Numbered from the stretch's first letter, positions 45,129 through 54,782 are shown. The stretch is 64,000 nt of DNA from Halomonas sp. KAO (GCF_015595025.1 NZ_JADNRL010000024.1:277338-341337), one strand, 5' to 3'. The notes: a model not told the origin generated them from the sequence alone. Translations and numbers: made by a program.

Positions 45129-47000
45129 ATGTGGCATGACAACGAGACAACAGTTGACTATGTCAACTTCAGGCTTGTAGCTAAAGCCTGCGCTGAGCTA
45201 ATTCGAGAGACAGGGGAAGAGCCCATCTCCGTCGGCATATCTGGTGGTTGGGGGATGGGGAAGTCCTCTCTCGTTCGCATGGTTGCATCCGAACTAGCAT
45301 CTGACCAAGCAGCCGACAGAAAATCTAGTAAATTGAATGGCCAGAAGTATATAGTTATTACATTCAATCCTTGGCTCTATCAAGGATTTGAAGATGCCCG
45401 CACAGCGCTCCTGCAAACTGTAGGAGATGCTGTTCTCAAGCAGGCAGAGCAAGACGAAAAGTTGTTGGGCAAGGCGAATTCGCTCGTTAAACGAATTAAT
45501 CTCCTACGCTTGGCTCAGCTTGGCGGAGAAGTGGCTGCAACGATTCTCACAGGTGTTCCGGTTGGTTTAATTGGCAAAGTGGTGGACACAGGATCTGAGG
45601 CATGGAGAAGCCAGTCTATTCAAGATGGTGTTTCGGCTGCGAGAGAGATACCTGGTGCCACGAAAGGCCTTTTAAACGAAGCTGAGCCCACATCGTTGCC
45701 CAAGGAAATCCAATCCTTTAGGGACGCGCTAGAGAATCTCCTTGAAGAGCTAGATATCACTTTGGTCGTCTTTGTCGACGACCTTGATAGATGCCTGCCA
45801 AAAACAGCGATTTCCACTCTAGAAGCGATTCGACTGCTGCTATTTCTGCGAAGAAGTGCCTTTGTTATCGCAGCGGACGATGTTTTCATTCGAGGTGCCG
45901 TACGTGTGCACTTTGCAGGTACCGGTCTTGATGATGACATTGTAACTAGCTACTTCGATAAATTGATTCAAGTGCCTTTACGTGTGCCGAGACTGGGGCC
46001 TAATGAGACCAAAGCCTATACGGCATTACTATTCCTTGAGCGTGCCTATCGAAATGATCAGCTGGACTCTGAGAGTTTTGATATTGCGAAAGAAAAAGTC
46101 GAAGCGAGGTTACGAGAGACTTGGACTGGGAAGTCTGTAGATTTGACATTCTTGGAAAGCTTAGTTCCAAAGGAAAACACAGATCTGGTTGGACTTATGG
46201 GGTTGGCAGAGAGGCTGGCCCCCCTGTTATTTAGTGCTAGTTCAGTTCAAGCTAATCCGAGGTTGGTTAAACGCTTCCTCAATACGGTTTTTCTTAGAAA
46301 GGTACTTGCTAGACCTCAAAATATCGACGTGGATATTCAGGTTTTATCTAAATGGCACCTGCTAGAGCGATGTGATGAAACAATTGCTAATGCCATTGCC
46401 GAGAAGGTATCTGCAACGAACGAAGGGAAGGTCGAAATTCTTCGTGAAGCGGAGGAAGCTGCAAAAGATCCAGAAAGTGAGCTTCCTAAACTTTTTGGCG
46501 ACAAGACTTTTACTCGTGAGTGGCTCACGCTTGAGCCGCTTTTGGGTGACATGGACTTGCGGCCGATACTGCATCTTAGTCGTGACAGTACCATTAGAGA
46601 CTTCGGTGCAGATGACCTTGATAAAGCCGGAAAGGCATTGCGTGATTCGCTAATTTCCGCTCGAACATCGAATGAAGCGTTGAGGCAGCAAATCCAACAA
46701 GCTGGAGAAGTCCAGTCTGGGCTCGCCATGGCACGTGCATGGGAAGCCAAGAGATATAGTCGATCCTGGCAGAAGCATGAAGAAGTTCTTATGCTGATCG
46801 AGGTTTGTCGAATTCATTCCAGTGTGGGACCACGGGCAGCGGCATTAATCAGCCAAGCTCCTGTCGCTCATCTCGCGCCAGGCCTTGTATCTGCGCTAAC
46901 TGAGTGTGCTTGGGCGAAGGAGGTTTTGGAAAAGTGGGTGAAGGATGGAGAGACACCCGCTCCCGTGAAGAGAGCGATCACGAATGCGAGGGAACAATAA
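45129..47000 (+). CDS. qatA: QatA: KAP-type P-loop NTPase of the QatABCD system
   Basis: 623 residues. Walker A GISGGWGMGKSSLVRMVA near residue 40, an insertion with hydrophobic stretches (VAATILTGVPVGLIGKV) and Walker B TLVVFVDDLDRCLPKT near 215 define a KAP ATPase. It is followed without a gap by qatB, qatC and qatD, which identifies the defence system. ATPase of an antiphage complex of unknown mechanism. The ATG follows TAGGAGC. Composition is more AT-rich than the preceding genes, indicating a separate origin. Confidence 0.92.
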   Translation: MWHDNETTVDYVNFRLVAKACAELIRETGEEPISVGISGGWGMGKSSLVRMVASELASDQAADRKSSKLNGQKYIVITFNPWLYQGFEDARTALLQTVGDAVLKQAEQDEKLLGKANSLVKRINLLRLAQLGGEVAATILTGVPVGLIGKVVDTGSEAWRSQSIQDGVSAAREIPGATKGLLNEAEPTSLPKEIQSFRDALENLLEELDITLVVFVDDLDRCLPKTAISTLEAIRLLLFLRRSAFVIAADDVFIRGAVRVHFAGTGLDDDIVTSYFDKLIQVPLRVPRLGPNETKAYTALLFLERAYRNDQLDSESFDIAKEKVEARLRETWTGKSVDLTFLESLVPKENTDLVGLMGLAERLAPLLFSASSVQANPRLVKRFLNTVFLRKVLARPQNIDVDIQVLSKWHLLERCDETIANAIAEKVSATNEGKVEILREAEEAAKDPESELPKLFGDKTFTREWLTLEPLLGDMDLRPILHLSRDSTIRDFGADDLDKAGKALRDSLISARTSNEALRQQIQQAGEVQSGLAMARAWEAKRYSRSWQKHEEVLMLIEVCRIHSSVGPRAAALISQAPVAHLAPGLVSALTECAWAKEVLEKWVKDGETPAPVKRAITNAREQ

Positions 47001-47867
47001 ATGGGTACATCTACCTCAAGCGCTGGTGCGGGTGCTGGTACATCATTTGACCCTCCATGGTTAGACGATGCCGGGGACAGCATTGATACTGGTTGCGCGG
47101 ATACTCCCTTGAGCCCCAGCACAGACCCTAGTGATGATGCTGATGGAGATAAGAGCGAAGGGGATGATGAAAACCAAGCTACACCCCCAGCTGGACCGCC
47201 CATAGCTCCATCTGGGCGATATCAACAAGCTCGAGGAGCTTTGACGGGATTTATCCGGTCTGGTAGCGACTCTGACCTTCGCCGGGGGATTTCAAGCTTC
47301 GTTAAGAAGGGTATGGGAGGAGCTTCTAGAGCTGGGAGTCGCATGCGAACTAGCGCAATTGCGGCCTCTTCTTTGGGCGGGTTCTTGGCCACAGCCCGTG
47401 ATGCTACAGATCCAAGCATCAATGCATGGGTTGATTCAATAAAGCAGCGCGGACTTTCTGCGAAGAATACCGCTCTTGAAGTTGTGCAGAGGTTGGTTCC
47501 ATCTGGAGGTAGTGTCGATGAAGAGTCTGCAAAGCATGCTATGGATAATGCTATTGCACACCTTTATGAAATGGATCCGGCAACAGATATTTTTAACCTT
47601 ACAGATGACCAGATCGCCAGTTTAATGGCGTACACAGTAGCTTTCGACGTTTATAACCGGGTCCAGCTTGAGCTGGGTCGAGTCTTCGAGAAGCTTAAGT
47701 ATGCTCCACAGCTTGTACAAAATCGTTTGGGGCAGGTGCTCGACTACATCATAGTAGTCGTCAATAGGTCTATGGAAAAAGTCCGCGCTGGCGGGGTGGA
47801 ACGCCCCATGCGAGAGATCGCAAATGCAGCGTTAAGAGATGCACTGACGGTGTTTGCTGAATCATGA
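47001..47867 (+). CDS. qatB: QatB
   Basis: 288 residues, starting MGTSTSSAGAGAGTSFDPPW, the Gly/Ser-rich start typical of QatB, followed by an acidic disordered stretch to about residue 75 and a helical C-terminal half (FNLTDDQIASLMAYTVAFDV). The biochemical role is unknown. The ATG directly follows the qatA stop; its own stop overlaps the qatC start (ATGA). Confidence 0.88.
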   Translation: MGTSTSSAGAGAGTSFDPPWLDDAGDSIDTGCADTPLSPSTDPSDDADGDKSEGDDENQATPPAGPPIAPSGRYQQARGALTGFIRSGSDSDLRRGISSFVKKGMGGASRAGSRMRTSAIAASSLGGFLATARDATDPSINAWVDSIKQRGLSAKNTALEVVQRLVPSGGSVDEESAKHAMDNAIAHLYEMDPATDIFNLTDDQIASLMAYTVAFDVYNRVQLELGRVFEKLKYAPQLVQNRLGQVLDYIIVVVNRSMEKVRAGGVERPMREIANAALRDALTVFAES

Positions 47868-49120
47868 AAATAATATGTTCTAGTGTTGATGAATTACCCA
47901 CTTCATTGCCTCCACATGCACGCGCATTCACTTTCTTGGCTTCATCATCACAGCCAGAGGTTGGTCGAATCGCCCATGGCTGGGCCAAGAAATTAGAAAA
48001 AGCGGGCTACGCGCCTTCAGTCCCTGTTTGGGACTTTGTTCTTTTTTGCTTCGCTGTCTACGCAGCCGATATAGCTGTCCTTCGTAAGGAAAGCGAGGAT
48101 GGATGGACACGACAAATTGAGCTTGAAATAACTCTTAACGACCCGAGCCCATGGGAAAGAAATCGAAAGATCGCAGAGAATATGCTGCGGGTACTAACGG
48201 GTGACTTCTGGGAGCTTCGATTCCGTGAAGGCGGCCCAACTCCACCAAGAGGCCAGCGTCGACTCTGCGACCGCGACTGTGTAGCACTGCTTTCCGGTGG
48301 CCTCGACAGCTTGGTAGGTGGCATTGATATTGTTGCGAGCGGGCGAAGGCCGATTTTTGTATCGCAGCTTGCTTTTGAGGATTCAGCTCGGCAAGTTAGC
48401 TACGCCAGAGCACTTGGTGGCGGCGACTGGCATCAGCAGTGGAGTCATCGTGTTGTATTTAAGGGAAAGAAAGAAACATCTACAAGAGCTCGTTCAATGG
48501 CCTTCTATGGCTTGGCTGTTCTTGCAACATCACTCCTTTCCAGAACACAGCCAGAGGTTCTAGTACCAGAGAATGGTTTCATTAGCCTTAATCCGCCACT
48601 GCTACCTGGAAGGATGTCTAGCCTCAGCACTAGAACTACACACCCGTTGTTCATGCGAATGCTACAGGAGTTGCTCAAAGGTTTAGATATCGAAGCGCGG
48701 TTGCACATGCCCTATCGGTTCAAAACAAAAGGGGAAATGCTTCGAGAATGTTCCGATCAGGCAGCTCTCGAAAGGTATGCTTGTGACTCCACAAGCTGTG
48801 GCCGATTTCGGACTTACAACCGGATGCATTGCGGACGCTGCGTACCGTGTATGGTTAGAAAAGCTGCAATTCACCACTGGGGGCTTGCCGACACGACAAA
48901 ATACAAGTTTTCATCTCTTTCCTCATCAGGCAAGACGAGCGCAGATGATCCCATGGCGGTAGCATGTGCGGTTCTTTCTGCTGAGCAGTCTGGCATTGAC
49001 TCTTTTCTTGGGGCAACTCTTTCTTTTGCGCCTCTGGACGATCGTCAAAAATATCGACGTGTTATTGAGGAAGGGTTAAGAGAGCTCGCAGTGTTGCTTC
49101 GAAAAGATGGTGTGATCTGA
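47864..49120 (+). CDS. qatC: QatC: QueC-like ATP pyrophosphatase-fold protein
   Basis: 418 residues. The PP-loop is clear (CVALLSGGLDSLVGGIDI, SGGxDS) and the QueC-like zinc cysteines are present at the end (ACDSTSCGRF and HCGRCVPCMVRKAAI). QueC makes the 7-deazaguanine base preQ0; QatC is thought to modify nucleic acid or protein for immunity. Overlaps qatB by 4 bp and qatD by one base. Confidence 0.92.
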   Translation: MKIICSSVDELPTSLPPHARAFTFLASSSQPEVGRIAHGWAKKLEKAGYAPSVPVWDFVLFCFAVYAADIAVLRKESEDGWTRQIELEITLNDPSPWERNRKIAENMLRVLTGDFWELRFREGGPTPPRGQRRLCDRDCVALLSGGLDSLVGGIDIVASGRRPIFVSQLAFEDSARQVSYARALGGGDWHQQWSHRVVFKGKKETSTRARSMAFYGLAVLATSLLSRTQPEVLVPENGFISLNPPLLPGRMSSLSTRTTHPLFMRMLQELLKGLDIEARLHMPYRFKTKGEMLRECSDQAALERYACDSTSCGRFRTYNRMHCGRCVPCMVRKAAIHHWGLADTTKYKFSSLSSSGKTSADDPMAVACAVLSAEQSGIDSFLGATLSFAPLDDRQKYRRVIEEGLRELAVLLRKDGVI

Positions 49121-49869
49121 TGGATTTTCATTGTCATCTAGACCTTTATCCTAATGCCTTGCAAGTCTACGCTGAGGCATTGGGATCGGTCGAATTTGTT
49201 TGGTTGGTGACTACTAGTCCGAGAGCTTTCTCCGCTACCTCAAAGGTTCTTCCAGCGACAGAAAGTATATTTATATCCCCCGGCCTGCATCCAGAAATTG
49301 CCGATAAGAAAGTTAATGAGCTAGATGTTTTACTTGCACAGATAGAAAGCTGTCCAGGCGTTGGAGAGATTGGTCTTGATGGTTCTCCACGTTATAGACA
49401 GTATAGAGATCTTCAGCGGCATATATTCCAATCGGTATTAAAAAAATGCGTTGCGCTCGGTGGGCGCGTCCTAAGTATTCATTCTCGGGCAGCAGCGCGA
49501 GAAACATTAGATTGTCTTGAGACATACCCTGGATTTGGCACAGCCGTTCTTCACTGGTTCACGGATTCCCCATCACAGCTTTTGCGTGCCAAGGAGCTAG
49601 GGTGCTGGTTCAGCATTGGTCCTGCGATGCTGCATTCTGCTAACGGTAAGAAACTTGCCGGATTGATGCCAATGGATCGGGTAGTGCCGGAAAGCGATGG
49701 ACCTTTCGCCAAGGTACAGGGCTCACCTGTAATGCCATGGGAAGCGATCACCGTGTCCATAAAACTTGCCGAGATTTGGGGCATAACTCCTGAGAGCTCA
49801 GCAAGGATTCTGAGGACAAACGGCTTGCGCCTAGCAGGCCTTCTTAAACCTACGGCTGGGGTTGAATAA
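49120..49869 (+). CDS. qatD: QatD: TatD-like metal-dependent nuclease
   Basis: 249 residues of the TatD amidohydrolase fold: MDFHCHLDLYP (HxH), GVGEIGLDGSPRYR (Glu), LSIHSRAA and TAVLHWFTDSP (His ligands), RVVPESDGPFAK (final Asp). Expected to act as a DNase. Last gene of the qat operon (TGATG overlap with qatC). All ligands present, so the system looks intact. Confidence 0.92.
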   Translation: MDFHCHLDLYPNALQVYAEALGSVEFVWLVTTSPRAFSATSKVLPATESIFISPGLHPEIADKKVNELDVLLAQIESCPGVGEIGLDGSPRYRQYRDLQRHIFQSVLKKCVALGGRVLSIHSRAAARETLDCLETYPGFGTAVLHWFTDSPSQLLRAKELGCWFSIGPAMLHSANGKKLAGLMPMDRVVPESDGPFAKVQGSPVMPWEAITVSIKLAEIWGITPESSARILRTNGLRLAGLLKPTAGVE

Positions 49870-50164
49870 GCCGGTTGATGAGTTGCTACTGTTAAGACGG
49901 TTTGGCCCCATGCGAGTCACCCAGTCGCCGGATGGCGAGCTAAGCACAACCGGATCAGGCGATGCAAAAGGTCTTTCTCTTGAGTTTAGCCAGCCCCTTG
50001 CGCGCCGGACAACTACGCTGCGTAAAGGTACACCACCGGTACACACACCAGCTTCGTGTGATATCCTCATCTTTCGCTAACCTACTGATTCCAAAGAACT
50101 GTACCTTTCGCTCGATTACGGTTGTTTTTCTTTGTCTATCAGTAACTTATTGTTTTAAAAGCGA
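49870..50164. other. Right end of the island, non-coding
   Basis: 295 bp between qatD and the right repeat with no gene. It holds GGTACACCACC/GGTACACAC words near 50028-50044 that recall the GGTACAG words near the left end and could be integrase arm sites. AT-rich next to the repeat. Confidence 0.45.
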
Positions 50165-50211
50165 ACTCATAATCCCTTGGTCGCTGGTTCGAGTCCAGCT
50201 GGGCCCACCAA
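50165..50211. repeat. attR: right attachment repeat of the island
   Basis: Exact 47-bp copy of the tRNA 3' segment at 811-857. The 5' half of the tRNA is absent, so this is not a gene. It fixes the right boundary of the island. Confidence 0.93.
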
Positions 50212-50269
50212 GATCAAACACTTGACGTGCTTTCCTGCCTTCTCGATGGCACGCTGTCCGCTGCTTCGA

Positions 50270-51196
50270 TCAGGTGTCGGGCCAGAACAGCGCGCTCAGT
50301 GCTTTACGCTGGGCTATATGTTTTTCAGCATTCTGTCCGATCAGCTTGTTCAGGTTGAACAATTTCCAGCGTACCGCGGGGAGATCGGCGGCCTGAGGGC
50401 GGCCAATGGCAGCACAGTCCGGATTGCCGTCATGCAGGCTTAGCAGGAAGCGTTTGGCGTCATCATCGAGACGGGATTGGATATCCGCAATCAACTGCGT
50501 GCGACTCTCCAGAAGCTCATCAAGGCTGACCGGGGACTTCGTCATGCCTTCAAATTCCTGCGCATAGGGCTGGTCAATCTCGATAAAATTCGGGTTCAGC
50601 AGTTCATGAGCGGGACGCGGTGAGCTGGCGATATAGATCAGGAAGGTACGGAACAGATCATCGGTCAGGCCTTCGTGTTCGTAGAGCAGTTTCACATCAT
50701 AGAGATCGCGAGGATGCTGGCGGTCAACAGCCGCCAGCAGCTTGCCGCCAAACAGGTCTTCAAAGGAAACAAGCTGGATTTCTGCGTAGCCGAATTCATC
50801 CTCGACAGCTTCCGACACCGAACAGATTGCAGGGTCGTGGACAACGCCGCGTGTGACAGGTGAGGTTTCGATCTTGATTTCCGCACTGCCAAGCCGTGCC
50901 AGCACGCGGGTGGCACCGCCACCTCCGCCTTTGATGCGTTGAGTCTTTGCACCCTTGATGCCGCGCTCGATGGCAGTAGCCATGCGATTCATCGCGTCGT
51001 TGATCTCGGCAAGGCTTTCGGCACGGTCTTTGACCGGTAGATAGGTCAGGTCGATATCGACCGACAGGCGTGGGAGATCGCGGTAGAACAGGTTGATGGC
51101 CGTGCCGCCTTTCAGGGCGAAGATGTCTTCTTCGGCGATATAGGGGAGGAGACGCACGAGCAGGGCGACCTGTGCTTCGTAAGCTTCACGCGCCAT
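50270..51196 (-). CDS. abiEii: AbiEii-type nucleotidyltransferase toxin (intact)
   Basis: 308 residues with the nucleotidyltransferase core FALKGGTAINLFYRDLPRLS then VDIDLTYLP near residue 30, VSFEDLFGGKLLAAVDRQHP in the middle, and the NLNKLIGQNAEKH end. AbiEii arrests growth by adding nucleotides to tRNA-type targets when the antitoxin fails. Second gene of the pair; overlaps abiEi by 11 bp. It lies outside the right island repeat. Diverged from, but co-linear with, the broken copy at 43509-44419. Confidence 0.9.
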   Translation of the reverse strand: MAREAYEAQVALLVRLLPYIAEEDIFALKGGTAINLFYRDLPRLSVDIDLTYLPVKDRAESLAEINDAMNRMATAIERGIKGAKTQRIKGGGGGATRVLARLGSAEIKIETSPVTRGVVHDPAICSVSEAVEDEFGYAEIQLVSFEDLFGGKLLAAVDRQHPRDLYDVKLLYEHEGLTDDLFRTFLIYIASSPRPAHELLNPNFIEIDQPYAQEFEGMTKSPVSLDELLESRTQLIADIQSRLDDDAKRFLLSLHDGNPDCAAIGRPQAADLPAVRWKLFNLNKLIGQNAEKHIAQRKALSALFWPDT

Positions 51197-52001
51197 CGGC
51201 TGCCCCCGTTATCGCAAACTCGTCTGGCACCATGATGCGGTAGCGCGGGTGTATCCTGCCGCCTTTGACCAGAGCGCGGTCGCCGCTTCCGAGGTTGAAT
51301 TCCTGCGGGTCGAGGCGTTTGCGCCAGGGGTGGTTGTGGCGGTCGGCAAAGACGAAGAACAGCCGCGTAACCTTGATCTTCCTGCAACTGCGCAGCAACG
51401 CCGACAGGGTGCGCGGACGCAGGGTCGTCAGGCTTTCAAACACCATATCGAGATTGTGGAAGCTCTCATGGTTGGGCAGTTCGTCCATGACTTCCAGGAT
51501 CGCCCGTTCGGGTGATGACATCTTTAGTTGCCAGTCCCAGGGTAGGTTACTTACGGCGTTGCCCTTGGTGAGACCGAGCGCCGAATCGGAGAAGAGGGTC
51601 GTGGTGCGCGTTTCCAGGGGCGCGTTCAGCGGAAGTCGAGTCAGCCAGTTCGGTATCTCTTCGCCATAAACCCAGACCGGAACGCTCCCGCCCAGCGGCA
51701 AGTAATGGCTATAGCCTTGCAGCGCGAGCGCCGTCATGCCGCCGATATGGACATCGTAGCCCATGATGTGCTGTATCGAGAGCAGGCAGGTTTTCCAGTC
51801 GACAGTATCGGATTCTCCTGTGCCCGGCGCGGGGCGCAGAAAAACGCCGCGAGTCACGCGCTCCAGCCAGCCGCGATCCACATACTTGCGTGCGAGGAAG
51901 CGGCTGACTTCATGGCGCTCCAGCCAACGGGAGTCGATCATGAAGCCGGGAGGGACGGCTTCGAGGGTGCTCTTTAGCTTTCCGTCTTTATGTGCGCTCA
52001 T
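51186..52001 (-). CDS. abiEi: AbiEi-type antitoxin / autorepressor (intact)
   Basis: About 271 residues from the ATG at MSAHKDGKLKSTLEAV. Winged helix: RHEVSRFLARKYVDRGWLER then VTRGVFLRPAPG. Antitoxin domain: KMSSPERAILEVMDELPNHE, then LTTLRPRTLSALLRSCRKIK. The frame is open to 52082, but the region between is promoter-like and contains an inverted repeat overlapping the start. Binds its own promoter and neutralises AbiEii. Confidence 0.9.
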   Translation of the reverse strand: MSAHKDGKLKSTLEAVPPGFMIDSRWLERHEVSRFLARKYVDRGWLERVTRGVFLRPAPGTGESDTVDWKTCLLSIQHIMGYDVHIGGMTALALQGYSHYLPLGGSVPVWVYGEEIPNWLTRLPLNAPLETRTTTLFSDSALGLTKGNAVSNLPWDWQLKMSSPERAILEVMDELPNHESFHNLDMVFESLTTLRPRTLSALLRSCRKIKVTRLFFVFADRHNHPWRKRLDPQEFNLGSGDRALVKGGRIHPRYRIMVPDEFAITGAADGA

Positions 52002-52011
52002 GGTGCACATA
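51989..52011. promoter_or_regulatory. Operator candidate of the second abiE operon
   Basis: TATGTGC (51989-51995) and GCACATA (52005-52011) form a perfect 7-bp inverted repeat spanning the abiEi start codon (51999-52001). This fits autorepression by AbiEi. Confidence 0.55.
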
Positions 52012-52323
52012 TTGACAAATCTGCAAAGTGGTTTCCATAGGTGCTTCGATGTTGAGTATTTTTGTGTACCAAGAGGGCACAATACTGCTAAAAACTAAAG
52101 AGGTAAGCACCCAGCAGCCAACTAGGCAGGGTGGGTGTCGGCGCCGGGGAGGTCGCGAAACGGGCATCCCATCAGGTTTCGGACCGCTCCTGACCGACCA
52201 GGGCCAGCACGCCCAGCATCGCCAGTCGCCCGACGAGACCCCATACTGAGCGTCACGCGGCCGCCGCAGGCCCGGTACTGCCGGCGGTCAGGGAGACACG
52301 CGACCTTCGAGGAGTCGGACACC
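52012..52323. other. Junction from accessory to chromosomal DNA
   Basis: No gene. Composition changes to GC-rich at about 52120, which I take as the return to chromosome. No further copy of the attachment repeat is present, so the boundary of the older insertion carrying the second abiE pair is not marked. Confidence 0.4.
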
Positions 52324-53352
52324 ATGAACTATACGCCCTCGGCACACCGCTACGAGCGCATGCCCTACCACCGCTGCGGGCGCAGCGGCCTGAAGCTGCC
52401 GGCCATCTCGCTGGGGCTGTGGCAGAACTTCGGCGAGAACGCGAGCCCCGAGAATGCTCGGGCTATCTGCCGCACCGCCTTCGATCACGGCATTACCCAC
52501 TTCGACCTGGCCAATAACTACGGGCCGCCGCCGGGCAGCGCCGAGTCGCTGTTCGGCCGACTCCTCCAAAGTGATTTCGCCGGCCATCGTGACGAGCTGG
52601 TGATCTCCACCAAGGCGGGCTACTGGATGCATCCGGGGCCCTACGGTGAGTGGGGCAGCCGCAAGTACCTGCTCTCCAGCCTGGATCGCAGCCTCGAGCG
52701 GCTCGGCGTGGACTATGTGGATATCTTCTACTCCCACCGCTTCGATCCCGAGACGCCGCTGGAGGAGACCATGATGGCCCTCGACCAGGCGGTGCGGCAG
52801 GGCAAGGCGCTCTACGTCGGCATCTCCTCCTACAGTGCCCAGCGCACCCGGGAGGCGGTTGAGATTCTGCGCTCGCTGGGCACCCCCTGCCTGATCCACC
52901 AGCCGAGCTACTCGATGCTCAACCGCTGGGTCGAGACCGATGGCCTGCTGGAGACCCTCGATGAGCTGGGCGTCGGCTCGATCGTCTTCTCGCCGCTGGC
53001 CCAGGGGCTGTTGACCGGCAAGTACCTGCAAGGCGTGCCCGAGGACAGCCGTGCCGCCTTGGGCCAGAGCCTGAAAGAGGGGCACCTCTCGCCCGAGAAT
53101 CTGGCCCGGGTGCAGGCGCTTGACGCGATCGCCGAACGCCGCGGCCAGAGCCTGGCGCAGATGGCCATCGCCTGGGTGCTGCGCCGCGGTCGCGTGACCT
53201 CGGCGCTGATCGGCGCGAGCCGCCCGGAGCAGCTGCTTGAAAGCCTGGGGGCCCTCGAGACCCCGGACTTCAGCGATGCGGAGCTCGCCGAGATCGATCG
53301 CCATGCGGTCGATGGCGGCATCAACCTATGGGCGGCCTCCTCGCAAGGGTGA
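52324..53352 (+). CDS. gpr: Aldo/keto reductase, YghZ/GprA type
   Basis: 342 residues. The start (YHRCGRSGLKLPAISLGLWQ), the catalytic Asp-Tyr region (THFDLANNYGPPPGSAE), the Lys (VISTKAGYWM) and the end (VTSALIGASRPEQLLESL) are nearly co-linear with E. coli YghZ (L-glyceraldehyde 3-phosphate reductase). It detoxifies aldehydes such as L-GAP and methylglyoxal with NADPH. The ATG follows GAGGAG. First chromosomal gene to the right of the island. Confidence 0.9.
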   Translation: MNYTPSAHRYERMPYHRCGRSGLKLPAISLGLWQNFGENASPENARAICRTAFDHGITHFDLANNYGPPPGSAESLFGRLLQSDFAGHRDELVISTKAGYWMHPGPYGEWGSRKYLLSSLDRSLERLGVDYVDIFYSHRFDPETPLEETMMALDQAVRQGKALYVGISSYSAQRTREAVEILRSLGTPCLIHQPSYSMLNRWVETDGLLETLDELGVGSIVFSPLAQGLLTGKYLQGVPEDSRAALGQSLKEGHLSPENLARVQALDAIAERRGQSLAQMAIAWVLRRGRVTSALIGASRPEQLLESLGALETPDFSDAELAEIDRHAVDGGINLWAASSQG

Positions 53353-53773
53353 TCACCTCTTATAGCAAACCCCTGAGCACCCGCTGAGCAAATCCCCCAA
53401 GACCCCCTGAGCATGGATGCCGGTCGCGTGGCCGGCATCCGGGCCGAACAGGCCAGTCTGGCCGCCGGCCTCGGCGACCCCGAGGCCCTTGTGTCGGCCG
53501 ATCGCCGCGGTGATGCGCCGGTCTACACACTCGGACATGAATGATATTGATGTTCGTCATGAGTTTCTTCAGCTTGCTTCATGAGGCGATGGTTTCGATA
53601 ATCTCACTCATGGTTTCGTCAGTGGCGTTCCCGCTGGGCAGTGACCGCCACCTCGGCCCGCTATATCGGACCTGACGAGCTCGAATGGCGACGATCCAGG
53701 GAGTCATCTCGAATATTTATCAATAGAGAGATGCCTTGGGTTCATGTCTCAGGAAGCAGGATGGCAAGTCTAA
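53353..53773. other. Intergenic region with a hairpin
   Basis: About 420 bp. GGATGCCGG (53415-53423) / CCGGCATCC (53432-53440) is a 9-bp stem with an 8-base loop that probably ends the reductase transcript. The remainder (53560-53773) must hold the mesXD promoter. I found no known methionine or cobalamin riboswitch. Confidence 0.45.
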
Positions 53774-54757
53774 ATGGATAAGGATTTTGCATTCAGCGTC
53801 AAGCGTATTCGATTCGATGAGAACTATCGGCCATCGGACAATACCCGTATCACGACCAACTTTGCCAACTTGGCAAGAGGTGAGCAGCGTAAGGAGAATC
53901 TTCGCAATACCCTGAGGATGATCGACAATCGCTTCAATGCCCTGGCCGATTGGGATAACCCGAAGGGTGATCGCTATGTCGTCGAGCTTGATATCATCTC
54001 TGTTGAGATGACCGTCGATGCCGCCTCAGGTGATAGCGCGCTTCCGCTTATTGAAATCTTGAAGACAACCATTGTCGATAAGAAGTACGGTGAACGAATT
54101 GAAGGCGTCGCCGGAAACAATTTTTCCTCCTACGTGCGGGATTATGACTTCAGTGTAGTGCTAAAGGAGCACAACAGGGACCAGAAGGAGTTCAGTGTTC
54201 CGAGTGACTTTGGCGTTCTGCATGGCAATCTGTTCAAGGCGTTTGTCAACTCGAATACGTACAAGACGTATTTCAAGAAGCCTCCTGTCATCTGTATCAG
54301 TGTTTCCAGCAACAAGACATATCACCGCACCGAGAACCACCATCCCGTGCTGGGTGTTGAGTATGCTCAGAAAGAGCATTCATTGACCGATGATTACTTC
54401 AGCAAGATGGGGATGAAGGTCCGCTACTTCATGCCTCCGGGTAGCGTTGCGCCCCTGGCCTTCTATTTTCAGGGTGACCTGCTTGGCGATTACACCAATC
54501 TTGAGCTTATCAGTACCATCAGCACCATGGATACGTTCCAGAAGATCTATCGCCCGGAAATCTACAATGCCAATTCTGCGGCGGGGAAGGCCTACCAGCC
54601 AAGCTTGAAACAGCAGGACTACTCACTGACTCGCATCGTCTATGACAGAGAGGAGCGTAGCCGGCTAGCGGCTGAGCAGGGGAAGTTTGTTGAGGAGAAC
54701 TTCATCAAACCCTACCGAAATATACTCGAGCAATGGACCGCCAACTGCGCTCTTTGA
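53774..54757 (+). CDS. mesX: MesX (DUF1852) partner of the MesD methionine synthase
   Basis: 327 residues, a DUF1852 protein: MDKDFAFSVKRIRFDENYRP at the start, ICISVSSNKTYHRTENHHPV then LGVEYAQKEH in the middle, and ILEQWTANCAL at the end. DUF1852 (MesX) is needed for the MesD class of oxygen-dependent, folate-independent methionine synthase and is encoded beside it, as here. Its exact chemistry is not established. mesD follows after 25 bp. Confidence 0.85.
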   Translation: MDKDFAFSVKRIRFDENYRPSDNTRITTNFANLARGEQRKENLRNTLRMIDNRFNALADWDNPKGDRYVVELDIISVEMTVDAASGDSALPLIEILKTTIVDKKYGERIEGVAGNNFSSYVRDYDFSVVLKEHNRDQKEFSVPSDFGVLHGNLFKAFVNSNTYKTYFKKPPVICISVSSNKTYHRTENHHPVLGVEYAQKEHSLTDDYFSKMGMKVRYFMPPGSVAPLAFYFQGDLLGDYTNLELISTISTMDTFQKIYRPEIYNANSAAGKAYQPSLKQQDYSLTRIVYDREERSRLAAEQGKFVEENFIKPYRNILEQWTANCAL

Positions 54758-54782
54758 TTCATCCATCACGAGATATTCCATC

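Noticed and set aside
50165..50211. Second tRNA gene
   Set aside because: Only the 3' part from the anticodon loop is present. Without the acceptor 5' strand and D arm it is an attachment repeat.
52288..53304. 338-residue minus-strand frame opposite the aldo/keto reductase
   Set aside because: Shadow frame. The plus strand encodes a full, recognisable reductase.
53560..53773. MetR box or SAM/cobalamin riboswitch upstream of mesX
   Set aside because: TGAGTTTCTTCA at about 53558-53569 is only a partial MetR-like match, and no riboswitch consensus or stem set was recognised.
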